Origin: Physcomitrium patens
Taxonomy: Eukaryota; Streptophyta; Bryopsida; Funariales; Funariaceae
NCBI RefSeq assembly: GCF_000002425.4
Contig: NC_037256.1
Location: 13,524,233 to 13,588,232 of the forward strand
Direction: 5' to 3'
DNA: 64,000 nucleotides
The position numbers and the translations under genes are program-made. The notes beneath the pieces were generated by a model that saw only the letters and a program-made list of their open reading frames with translations, did not search any database and was not told the origin of the DNA. Position 1 is the stretch's first letter. Each line of letters begins with the position of its first letter. Of this stretch, positions 25,200-36,596 are shown one piece after another.

Positions 25200-25641
25200 T
25201 TGATAGGTGTAGAAGGCATTGGAAAAAAAATATTAGTAAAAGCATCTTGTCACCAAAAAAAAGACTATAGGCTTTGAAGCAAAAAACATCTTGTACAAAG
25301 GATACAAGAACAAAGATGTTTTTCATTGATAATAGCAATTAATGAAGGATATTATAAAGGATAGTCAATACAATGGCTTAAATTATTCATGTGACAAAGA
25401 GTAGGATTTAACTCTTCTATGAAGGTTTTTACTAGAAAAAAATATATTATTGGTTCTTAATGGTATTAAAAAAGATTCCATCAAATACATTATACTAGAA
25501 GATATAAAATTGTATACTAGTAGCAAGGTAATATTAATGTCTTGCAATGGATCTTTTTTGGAAAAAAATATGGTTGATAGACTTAATATGGAACTTTCAA
25601 AATTTTATATATCAATAGAATTTAAAAAAATATTAAAGGTA
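25200..25641 (+). pseudogene. NB-ARC domain remnant
   Basis: At 25200-25247 the sequence reads LIGVEGIGKKILVKAS, a P-loop (Walker A) of the NB-ARC type with the usual GKT changed to GKK. From 25450 a 64-codon open stretch contains VLNGIKKDS (compare kinase-2, LVLDDI) and TSSKVILMSC (compare RNBS-B, GSKVIITSR). The order and spacing are those of plant NLR nucleotide-binding domains, which act as the ADP/ATP switch of immune receptors. The changed P-loop residue, lost kinase-2 aspartates and interrupting stops show that it is not functional. Confidence 0.65.
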
Positions 25642-25715
25642 TAACAAATGATATTTTGTTATAAGCACTAAACTTCTAATAAGCCTTAAGGTGGTAGGAT
25701 TGTTTTTTTAGCTAA

Positions 25716-25787
25716 TATATATATATCTATATATATATATATATCTATATCTATATATATATCTATATCTATATATATATATATATA
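25716..25787. repeat. Compound (TA)n/(TATC)n microsatellite
   Basis: TA runs interrupted by C at regular places. Other long TA runs in this AT-rich compartment lie at 22821-22853, 25098-25118, 26785-26821 and 29117-29148. Confidence 0.9.
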
Positions 25788-26780
25788 ATTATTAAAAAAT
25801 ATTAAAAATATTAAATCTTTAGATGGTAGAATGGATGAAAAATTATAGAATATATTAAAAATTTCTTTATTTTGGATATTTTTTTTAATTTTGATGGAAT
25901 GAATAACTTCATTCATTTAGAGCTACAGAGAAGATTTTTTTTTAAAGTTTTAAAATTTAATTAATATGCATCTTATTACTATTAATAAATAAGATTTATT
26001 TTAAATGCATAATCAACTATTGTCTTTAAGAAGAAATATTGTAAGAATTCAATACATGCATATAAGTATTTTAAAAGAATTAGATGAATTGAGACATGCT
26101 TTGAACTATTAGTACAATTGATTTTATTTGACTTTTGCATTTAAGTTATGTATTGATTTTAAGTGATACTTACAATCAAATGATATAGTTATCTAAACAT
26201 GATAAGTTCTTTTTTGGGTTTCTTATTTGTATAGGATATAAAAAAAATTAAATGATTTTAAAATATCTTTATCTTTCTAACAAACTGTTACAGAATATAA
26301 TGTCAAATTTTACAAAAGAGAGGTTAAAAAAATATATAATTTTTTAATTTTAATTATGAAAAAATATAATATAGTATATCCTGAATTTTTTTTAATAAAT
26401 TAGAGCTTAAGAAATTATAATGGATTCAATTCTTTATTATTTAATTAAAAAATTTCGGCCATTTTTATCATATGAAGTATAGACCATATTTATGGTATAT
26501 TCTTGCCATGAATCAAATATTGTGGAAGGATATAAATTTGAGGTATGTAAACTATTATTATAAAAGGTACAAATATTAGTGGTATAATAGTCATATTTAT
26601 AAAATATATAAAATACATTTATAAATTTAATCTATTTATAAATTATATCTATTTGAAATTTAATTCAAATTTATATTTATTAAATATTAATATTTATTAA
26701 TTTTATAATTCTCTTATTTAATTATAGATTCTATCTACTATAAAAATCTTAAAAGCATTCATTGAAATAATTTTGAAAGA

Positions 26781-26824
<44 letters not shown>

Positions 26825-27049
26825 TTATCAAATTAAATTCTTGTTATTCTTGGTATGAGTTACAATGGTGCAATGAGAGATGTTATTATAATAAAATTTA
26901 TATTTTAAAAGTAATAAAAATAAATAAATTAATTAATAAATATTAATTTATAATTTTATTAAATAATACAACTTTTAGATTTATAAAGATATGTTATTTA
27001 GCAATACTAATTATTTAAAATTGGATAAATAAAATATTTGGGGATCTTA

Positions 27050-28160
27050 GACATATTAAAATATAATGACCAAGAGAAATTATCAACAAACATTGGCACC
27101 TTTATTGCCTTAAAAATCTTAAATCTATCATATTGTTAAACATTAAAACACCTATTAATTGATATTAGTAGCTTAAAAGTTTTAATAATCTTGACTTTAT
27201 CATATTGAAAAAACTTGCAATAATTATTAGTGAAGATTAATGACTTGAAAGCTTTGACAACTATAAAATTGATAAATTGTAAAAACTTGAAATAATTATT
27301 GGATGTGATTGGTGACTTTAAATCTTTGACAACCTTAAATTTGTCAAATTCTATAGTATTGCAATACTTATTGGTTAAAATTAATGACTTGAAAGCTATG
27401 GCACAATTTTATTTGCACACATATTTGATCTTGCAACAATTAGTGGATGATATTAGAAACTTGAAAGCTTTGATAACCTTATATTTCTACATATGTTTAA
27501 ACTTGAAACAATTACTGGTTGAGATTGGTGGCTTGAAAGCTTTAACAACCTTAGATTTTTCTAATTATATAAAATTACATTAATTATAGGCATAGATTAA
27601 AAACTTTAAAGCATTAAAAATCTTAGATTTGATAAGTTGTCAAATCTTGAAGTAATTACCAATTAAAATAAGTGTTTTAAAAGCTTTGAAAACCTTATAT
27701 TTGTTAAATTGTGCAAAGTTGTAATGATTATTAAGTGAAATTGGTGGCTTGAAAGCTTTGACATTCTTAAGTGTATCATGTTGTAGTAACTTGGAGCAAT
27801 TAAAAGTGGAAATTAGTGGCTTAAAAGCTTTAAAAACCTTAAAATTTTCATATTACAATAACTTGGAGTAATTATCCATTGAAATTAGTGACTTGAAAGC
27901 TTTAACAATCTTAAATTTAAAAAAGTGTGAAAGCTTGTAATAATTACTAGTTTTAATTTGTAGCTTAAAAAAACTTCAACAACTATGAATTTATTATGTT
28001 ATAGTAATTTGGAGCAATATGACATAAAAACCATGATTTATTTATTTATTTATTTAATTTCTTTTTTAATATTTTTTTAGAATATTTAAGATTTCAATAA
28101 TTATCAATAGAAATTTGTAACTTAAAATCTTTCACAACCTTGAATTTAATGTAATGTTGT
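27050..28160 (+). pseudogene. Leucine-rich repeat tract, first part
   Basis: A 72-bp (24-residue) repeat recurs throughout, with the word LKALTTLDFSN followed by LKQLLVEIGG-like spacing. Four consecutive units are open at 27299-27583; the remaining units are shifted or interrupted. The consensus resembles NLR and LRR proteins of non-seed plants. It lies on the same strand as the NB-ARC remnant 1.4 kb upstream, so it is probably the C-terminal ligand-sensing part of the same former gene. Confidence 0.75.
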
Positions 28161-28169
28161 TATAATATG

Positions 28170-29117
28170 TCTTGTCTAATCAAATAACAATTAAATTCTA
28201 AATAAATTCTAATAATATTAAAAAAAAATCTTAAAGATATCCTATAAATCCTAATAAATCCTAATAAAATCCTTACAAAAATCCAACCAATTGTAACTAA
28301 TCCTAGGGCAATCTTAAAACCTTAATAATTATTGATTAAATTATTTATCTTGATTAAAATTTCACACACATTGCAATTTTATTATTAGCAATAAGTAAAT
28401 TTTTTTTTTAAAAGAATCTAACTTATCATTTAAAAAAATATAACTCTTTAATTACTCAAGTGTTGGGTGTCTTTCTTCTTGAACTTTGATGTTGAATTTC
28501 CAACAGCAATAACTCCTTATAGAACCATTTACTTCTATTCAAAATTTGCAAAATTATTGAAAATTAAGTTCAAAATTTATTCAAAAAATTTGTCTTCAAT
28601 CCAATTGAAAAATTACTCAAGATCAAAGAAATCCTTATTGACCCTTGAAATTCCAAGATTGTAATCTAGTTAGAGTTTTTAAAACATTTATCTAATAGCT
28701 TAATTGAATTCAAATTTACAAAAAAATTTAAGATAAGTAGATGCATAAGCTCATAAATTTTTGTCTATTAATTTACTAATATTATTAAAAAAAATCTTAA
28801 ATACAGAAACTATGTTTCATTTTATAAAATTCAAAACAACTTAAAACATCTCTTACTTTAAAAAGGTCTTAAAATTTTAATATAAATCCAAATCACTCAA
28901 AATTAATGCTTAATCAAATCTTAAAAAATTTCCATGCTAAATTGCTTTTTGATCAACAAAAAAATCCTAGAATTTTTATAGGTGCATAATTTTGTGCTTT
29001 GGGATTTGGTTTCAATTATGGTTCACAACCAATCCTCTAAAGATAGTAATATCTAGCTTTTCAAGGTAATTTTTGTTGAAAACTATTCTTAATTTTCTTC
29101 TAAAGATGCTATATTTA

Positions 29118-29149
<32 letters not shown>

Positions 29150-29350
29150 GTATCTAATCCACTTTCTTTTGTCTTATTTATGATCCTACAAAGTAAATAG
29201 AAGCCTTTTTACAAAAAATCAGCATCGTCTTTAAATGTGTTTATTATCTTTCTATCTTTTAATTATATCTTTTAAAATATAAGTTATATATATTTTATCT
29301 TATAATAATATTATAATAAAATAATTTATAATATTATAATAATTATATAT
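28170..29350 (-). pseudogene. Inverted NLR-gene fragment inside the LRR tract
   Basis: The minus strand matches 23470-24640 (see there), so the same gene part is present twice in opposite orientation about 5 kb apart. LRR units run up to about 28160 and resume at about 29365 in the original orientation; the fragment therefore interrupts the LRR tract. A (TA)n run lies inside at 29117-29148. It is heavily decayed and does not code in any frame for more than about 65 codons. Confidence 0.45.
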
Positions 29351-29364
29351 AAAATAAGTAGCTT

Positions 29365-29980
29365 TAAAACTATACTATTATTAAATTTATAATGTTGTAG
29401 TAACTTAGAATAATTACCAATTTAGATTAGTAGATTAAAAGTTTTAAAAAACTTGGATATGTCATATTGTAAAAACTTAAAACAATTATTAATTGAAATT
29501 GATAGCTAAAAAGCTTTGATAACCTTTCAAACAATAAATTATCTAAACTTGCAATAGTTATTAGTTGAAATTGATAGTTTAGAAGCTTTGACAACCTTCA
29601 ATTTGTTATGTTATAGTAAATTTTAAGAATTATTACTTGGCACTCATAGATTAAAAGATTTAATAACCTTTAAGCTATTGAAGCTTTAAGCAATTATTGT
29701 CTAAGATTTGTGGCTTAAAAGCTTTGATAATCTTAGATTTACCAAATTATACATAATAGTAGGAGTTATTAATTAAAATTGGTGGCTTGAAAGATTTAAA
29801 AATCTTATATTTTTTATATTTATGTAACTTACAACTGTTAGTAATTGAAATTGATAGCATAATTACTTAAATGACTTCAATTTATCATATTGTAGTAATT
29901 TAGAGCAATTACTAATTAAAATGAGTAATTTAAAACCTTTGACAAACTTAGATTTGTTATAATATTTAACCTTGTAATAA
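29365..29980 (+). pseudogene. Leucine-rich repeat tract, second part
   Basis: LRR units of the same 72-bp type resume (words like NLxQLLVEIDSLxALTTF), with stops and frame changes in almost every unit. It continues after an LTR-like insertion, at about 30410-30680, where the last recognisable units fade out. Confidence 0.6.
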
Positions 29981-29985
29981 TCACT

Positions 29986-30390
29986 TGTTTATGGTTGATT
30001 AGTAGGTTAGAAACTTGGTCAACAAGTTAATCACATATGACCTGTGTTGATAGCTTGTAAAACAAGTTAATTATGTGGTGCATATATAGATAACTTGCCT
30101 TGCAAGTTAAGACATGTGTCTAGCAAAGTCAATATATGTTGGAGGTCCTATAGAAGATCACCACATAGACCATAATTAGAGAGTATATACGAAGGCAAGA
30201 GTGAAGCCTTCTTCACTCTTGTCAATACCTTTCTAGTCCTTAGTCTTTTTTCAAGACTTTCTAATCTTCGTGTCTTTGGAAAAAGCCATTCTAATTTAAT
30301 ACTATATCATCTTTGAGTGACTTTCTAATTCTTTTAAGTGACACAAGAGTGTATTGAGGATTTCTTTCTTCGAGATTCATATTGTTGATA
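29986..30390 (+). mobile_element. Solo-LTR-like insertion in the LRR tract
   Basis: About 400 bp of sequence unlike the LRR units interrupts them. It starts TGTTTATGG, contains a TATATAC box near 30184 and ends in a TTCGAGATTCATATTG segment typical of LTR tails. Near its start, three units with an exact 40-bp period (starting at 30012, 30052 and 30092) carry the word ACAAGTTAA. No second LTR, internal domain or clear target duplication was found, so the solo-LTR call is tentative. Confidence 0.4.
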
Positions 30391-30699
30391 AATTGTTATA
30401 TTGTATAAGATTATAACAATTACTAATCAAGATTATCGACTTAAAAGCTTTGAAAACCTTAAATTTTTTTTAAAGTTTAAGTTGTAAATAGTAGTTTATT
30501 AAGATTAGTAATTTAAAAGCTTTAACAACCTTAGATTGTAAAAACATAAAATAATTAGCAATTAAGATTAGTAACCAAAAAGATTTTATAATTTTAAATT
30601 TATTAATATATATAAGTTTAAATTATTTTTCAACAAAGATTAAGCAATTAAATATTTTGATAACTTAAAATTTAAATTTTTAATAAGCTTTTATTATTT

Positions 30700-33600
30700 A
30701 TTAATTTAAATTGACTACTTAAATTTTTTAGCAATCTTAGCTTTGAATTTTTGCACAAACTTTAATTAGTTGTTAGAAAAGAATGTAGATCATATAATAG
30801 TTAGCAATTGAGATTTTTTAATTTATTTGTTTTACTACATTGTATTTGAAATATTACACAAGCTTTTAGTAGATATAAATTGAGATTTTTATTAAATAGG
30901 TTTGATGACTTTGGATTTTTGACATTGTAAAAGCCTAATAGCATTATTAAATATGATTAGTTAATAACATGTTTTTTTACTTTAGAATAGTACTAAAATT
31001 ATAACATATTAATAATAGAGGTTAAAAGTGGCTAAATAATATCTTTGAAAATCTTAAATGCTTTGACAAACTTAGATTTGAATTTTTGTAGAACCTTGTA
31101 GCAATCATCTATGAAGATTTTTTTTATTTAAATGATTTAATCTTATAATAAGATTACAATAATCAATGATTAAAGTTGATCATTTAATTTTTTTAATGAT
31201 CTTATATTTATAATATTATAATTAATATAAAAATAATTTAAAATAGTTTTATAATTTTGATAATATATGTATTTCTAATAAAAAAACTAAAATATTTATT
31301 ACAAAAATTATATAATACATATTTTAAAGAATATTTCTGATTTTCTATTACAAAATTTAAAAAATAATTAAGAGCACAAATATTTTAATATTCTTCTTAG
31401 ATATTTTACTAAAGGTTTTTCACAATCAAGTAGGTAGGAATTCAACCTATGAACTTCTCAAATTAAAAACAAATTCATAGTAGCATTTAAAAGAACAATA
31501 CACTAGGGATTTAGATTGAGAGTACCAAAATATCATTATCCATAATTAATTACCTAATTTCATTAATAAAATGAAAGATTTTACTAGATATTTCAAATTT
31601 TTAATTATTTATATTACAAAAATTAGTAAAAAAGCTAGATTATTTGTTTTTTTGATATATGGTTGCAATTGTAACTCATACTTAGTAGAAATAATGCATT
31701 GTAATATGTGTTGCTCTATAAAGACAATTCTTACTTGAAGCATGTATTTCTTTTTTTAATTTATTATTAATTTTTGACAAAAAATGTTATTGATATGTTT
31801 TAATAATGAATTCAATGTTATAAAGATACTAAAGATATAATTATAAAAATATTCTAAAAATAATAACTAATAATAATAATATTCTATTAATTTAAAAAAT
31901 ATATATGCATAATTTTTATATATATATATATATATACATATACATTGCCAATAACCAACAAACAAACAAAACCAATATGCATCAAACTAATGTGCATAAA
32001 AAAATAAATGTCATACATTACAAAAAAATAGTAGTACTTTTTAGTTATATTATTATTAAAAAAACAAGGAATATATTTTACATCCAAAAAATTTAAATAA
32101 AAAAATAGATATCCTATAGGATGCTAGTTTTATTTTTTTATATCTTCTCTAAGAGTGTAAAATCTATCAAAAATAAGAAACAAAATCTAAGTGAAGACAA
32201 ATCTTTTACAATTGAAGATGTTTAAATGCAAAATATATACTAAAATAATAGACTTTCACTACACTAAGTTAAATCATATTTTTTGAATAATTATTTTGAA
32301 TATTTTATTAAATCACCAAAGCATTTAGATTGTTGTGTGTAAACACCATAAATATCATCTATAGCTATGATGTAAGTTTGGTTAATTTGTTTTGTTTTGT
32401 TTTGTTTATTTATTTTTTAGTATTATTTTATAAAGACTTAAGCATAAGGACAAAAGGATAATAAGAATAATAATTATAATTTAGAAAAATATATATATAT
32501 CAAAAAATAATTTAAATACAAAAAAATAAATATTAAGTGTATAATAGTTTTATTTTGTTATTATTAAGAAACCAAAATAATGACATTATTCATTCAAAAG
32601 AGCATCAAAAATTAAAAATAATGTAAGATAAGTTATATTAAAATTAAAAAGACAAGAAAGATACAAGTGTAGCAAGGTAAAAAAATCCATTAATCAAATA
32701 TTAGGCATTGCAATTATAATTTTTAATATAAGAAAGTAAATCATATAAAATAAAAATTCTAATCAAAAAATATTTCTTAGATATTAACTCTTATATGTTT
32801 AAATATTATACACTTATTTAATCATATAGAAATTTTAAACAAAAAATATGGTTTTTTTAAAGTAGTGCATTATATAATAAGATTATCATCTAAAAAATAA
32901 TTATAAGTGCTTGAATTTGATTTCAATACTTTAGTTGAATCTATGACTATATGTACCAACTATTATTGAGTATTTGCAATTCAAATATTATTATATTTAT
33001 ATTTTTTAAATAAATTAATATTTAAATTTTAAAAATTAAAAAATAATTGACCAACTAACTAGATTTGTGCAAAAGAATCAATGAAATCTTGTTTGTAAGT
33101 TGAATAGCAATCATTTTTTTTCTAGATTCATAATCTATTGTCACAAATTATTAAACAAAAGAGTTAATTTGCCTCTATCAATTTATCAAAGATATAAGAT
33201 GTTTTTGAAACAAAGATACAAAAATGATGTGCAATAACTTAAAATGTATATTGATTACAAAAACATTACATATATTTGTTAAAAAAGAAAATTAAATTAA
33301 AAATTAAATTAAAAAAAAAAAAAAAAAAAGACAAAGAAGAGATTTCACATTATTTTATTTGAAGAAGTTAGAAAATTAAATTTTACACCTGAAATTCTTT
33401 TTGATGGATAGTAATAAACACACTTGTAAAAGATAATACAAGAAATACAAAAGGAAATTAAGATTCAAGACTTAGGGTAAATTTACGATGATTCTCAATT
33501 CTTGCAAAGAAATGCGATAATCTGAAAAGTGAGCACAATGGTTTTTAAGAAATGCTACTCACACTACTATTTTGAAGTGTATTTTTTCCTTTTTTCTTTT

Positions 33601-33866
33601 CTTCTTTTAAAATCATAGAGCAACTGAATGGCCTACTGTTAACATGTTTTCAGCTCACGCCCCGGCGTGTAAAAACGTCGCCATTTGATGTATAGTAGCT
33701 GGTATATTGAAAGTGTTATTAATGTAAGCTAGTGACAGCTCGAGTTTATGAAAATGAACAAGATACATCCCAATAAGGAATAATGGCAGAATGTTAATTG
33801 AATATTTTTGAAAGAGGGAAAATTTTCAGAAGCATGTTGGCCATTAGTATGAAATGCATGGTAAAG

Positions 33867-33906
<40 letters not shown>

Positions 33907-34150
33907 ATACATTTATATATTTCGGGTCGATATATATTTCATAAGTGTGAAAAAAATGTTGCAGCTACAGTGTTGCTACATATAATTGAGATATAATCAA
34001 ATATATCCTCTCTGGAACATAGAAGTTTCACAAAATAATTTATGCTATGAATGCTTACTTTGAAAATTATAATTACACAGCTATAATTTTACTCATCAAA
34101 CACTGACACTTTCGATAAATATCATTTCCTTCAAAACAACGAGGATTCTC
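30700..34150. other. AT-rich stretch without visible genes
   Basis: No frame shows family character and the longest open stretches are low-complexity. It contains poly(A) at about 33310-33330 and a (TA)n run at 33874-33904. The rise in GC from about 33,600 on marks the approach to the glyoxal-oxidase-like gene. Confidence 0.6.
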
Positions 34151-34779
34151 TTTCATGACACAACAACAAAATAAAAGGCCATTTCTTTCTTTTACAACAT
34201 CCATGATATTCAGCAGACAGGAGTCAACAGTAATACTCTCCAATCCTACAGTATTGAAAACACACTTCCAAATGTGTACGTCTCAAGTACAAACTTATTC
34301 TTCTGTCACACTGTGCTCTAAAATTGTCCATCAGTAGGCTCAAGCCAAAAAATACGCAGTGGAGAAGACGAACAAGAAAAGAATCGGTTGTCAGTTGCTA
34401 GTTCGGCGGAACAAGAAGCAAAAACAACGACAATGAATGGTGAGGTGTGTTTATCCTCGAGGCAATGTTTGGAGAAGAAATGTGTGGCAACCTTGAAACA
34501 TAAAGCCAGCCTGGGCATGGTCAGGTGTCAGAATATCGACAGCACCACCGTCCTCGGCAATGTGCGGGGGGACCAGATACTAGTCTCATGAGCGATAGCG
34601 GTCGCCGATCAATCTAACTAACACCGCTAGCTAAACCCTGAACCCTAAGCATGCACAGGTTAACCGGTCGATATCGATGAATCAGCATCCTCTAGAGGAA
34701 GCGCGGATGGTATCAGTTACAACTATCAGATGTGGGTGAGGAATGCAATAATGCAAGCAGAGCATGGTGTGGGTCAGTA

Positions 34780-36596
34780 TCATGTGCGGATTTGAACCCA
34801 TCGGGCCTTGCCAGGAATGCCACCGTTTACAATGAAGAACATGTAGTACTGCGGAGGTGCGACGTTGCTGTTCGGAGGCGCTGTCACCGCAATATCCCGA
34901 CTCGTCGACTTTTGGCGTTCTAGCGGGACAGTCTTCAGCTTCAGCTGCCGTTGTCCCATTGCGTATGAATGAGTGGCGAATGGGGCGCTGCTGAGCTTTG
35001 CCTCCACTAGGTCCTGCCACTGGTTTCTGCCAGATCTCTCCCTGGGCTGCTTGGTATAAGGGACGGTGAATGTGACGAGGTAATCGGATCCGTAGGTCAT
35101 CACTTTCGGCCACCCAATGATCGTCGGTCTCTTGCTGTCAAAACTGCACCGGGAGCAGTCACAACGACCGGGTGCTTAGTATTCACAAGATAAAACTGTT
35201 CCTAATCATTTCGTGTTTGTCAACACCGACAATTCAGAAGGAGTTACGCATGAAATGCTAAGATGGGTGGTAGAGTGTAGGGATGAGACAATCGCATAGC
35301 TTACATGATATTCAGATAAGGAGGTGAAAAGGCCTCCAAGCTCAGCTCGGTGGGGAAGAGTGTATCATTGTAAGTGTAGAACTGGTGGGTGTTGCTGCCC
35401 GCAAGCAGAATTCGGCCATCGGATAACAAGTTCGCGGTGCTGTGGTACACTCTTGGAACAGTTGTCGGGGCGAGCAATTGGAATCTGTTGGCTGGGTCGT
35501 CCGCGGCGTATAGACACGGTTGGAACGCAGGGTCTCTAGCTATTCCCCATCCTTGAGCACCTGCCTTAGCTCCGTTGATGATCAAGACATCGCCGGTGGG
35601 CAGGAGGATCATGTCACCCATAGTACGCCCGACGGGCATGTCCTCCATCAACCACTGCGGTGTGGGGGAAGTGACTTCCATCCTTCCGCAGCTCTTCGAA
35701 GCTGGCGCTGTAGTACTCCACGTCATTGTAGCGCCTCCGCAGACAAGCACCTCAGCGATTTGAAACCCGTTTTCATGAGAGAGAGGCAGCAGCACTGCAG
35801 AACCCGCTGCTGGGTAGTTGCGACTGTTCCCGACAAGTGTGGGATACTTTCGCAGAACGGCACCAGTCGTGGGATTGAGAAGAATCGAGTCTTTCGTTGC
35901 AAATATGAACAAGTTGCCATCTGGAATGAGTTTGACGTATGGATACAAGTTGTCGTAGCCTGGGTTTCCAAGAAGATCCAAGGGAAACACACCCTCTCCT
36001 GGAGACCTCTTTGGAACGAATTCGTAGGTGGGAGCATTGCGACCACCAACAACAATCATGGTCTTTCCATCGGGTAGCAGTTGATTTGAGGAATACCAAC
36101 GACCGACAGTCAGTTCCTCGGTTGTACTTTCTACCCAGTCGCACGTCCCGGTAGCTTGGCAAGGGACGAGCCGACGTATTTTTTTGGTTCCCTCGAAATC
36201 ACCTCCTGTTTGGACCAGGGTTCCGTCCCAAATGAATTGCCCGGACGAACACCATGTGTCGGTGAAAATATACAGCGGACGCACGGTGTTCAAATTCGAA
36301 TCGAACATCGCAGAGTGGGCATAGCAGTCGGTTTTAGAAATCCGCTCCAAAGGTTGAGTTCGACATCTCCCGTTCGGCAGAAGCAGTCGTGACGGTCCTA
36401 TGTTTGTTCGGTCTAGCAGGACAACTGTGTCGTATCGGGTGATAGCAGTGTGCATTGACGAAATGCCTGCGTCTGGTACGAGAGTCTTCCACGAACCATC
36501 CTGTGCGATGACGAGATCAAACGAAAAAAACCATTCCAGTATCACTGCAACAGCCGCAACAAAGCGAAAAACAACGCGCCCGTAAGACCGAGTCAT
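34780..36596 (-). CDS. Glyoxal oxidase-like copper radical oxidase (GLOX family)
   Basis: Predicted secreted oxidase that turns aldehydes or alcohols into acids or aldehydes with release of H2O2, acting in the cell wall. Exons: 36596-35305 and 35143-34780, joined in frame across a GT-AG intron, giving 551 residues, the usual plant GLOX size. Residues 9-31 form a hydrophobic signal segment ending at AQDG. Kelch-like blades fill the middle; the C-terminal Ig-like DUF1929 domain is mostly in exon 2. All five metal or cofactor ligands of galactose/glyoxal oxidases appear present: Cys116 (DTWCSSG) and Tyr168 (RWYSS) for the thioether cofactor, Tyr384-His385 (RVYHST) and His489 (FATHSY). The copper site therefore looks intact. 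True substrate unknown; plant relatives act in pollen and wall processes. Upstream of the ATG the next gene is far away. Confidence 0.9.

Noticed and set aside
25686-25916. Minus-strand frame with YIDIDIYIDI repeats
   Set aside because: It is the translation of a (TA)n/(TATC)n microsatellite.
35520-36077. Plus-strand frame of 185 codons
   Set aside because: Antisense shadow of the glyoxal-oxidase-like gene, whose sense frame has complete family motifs.
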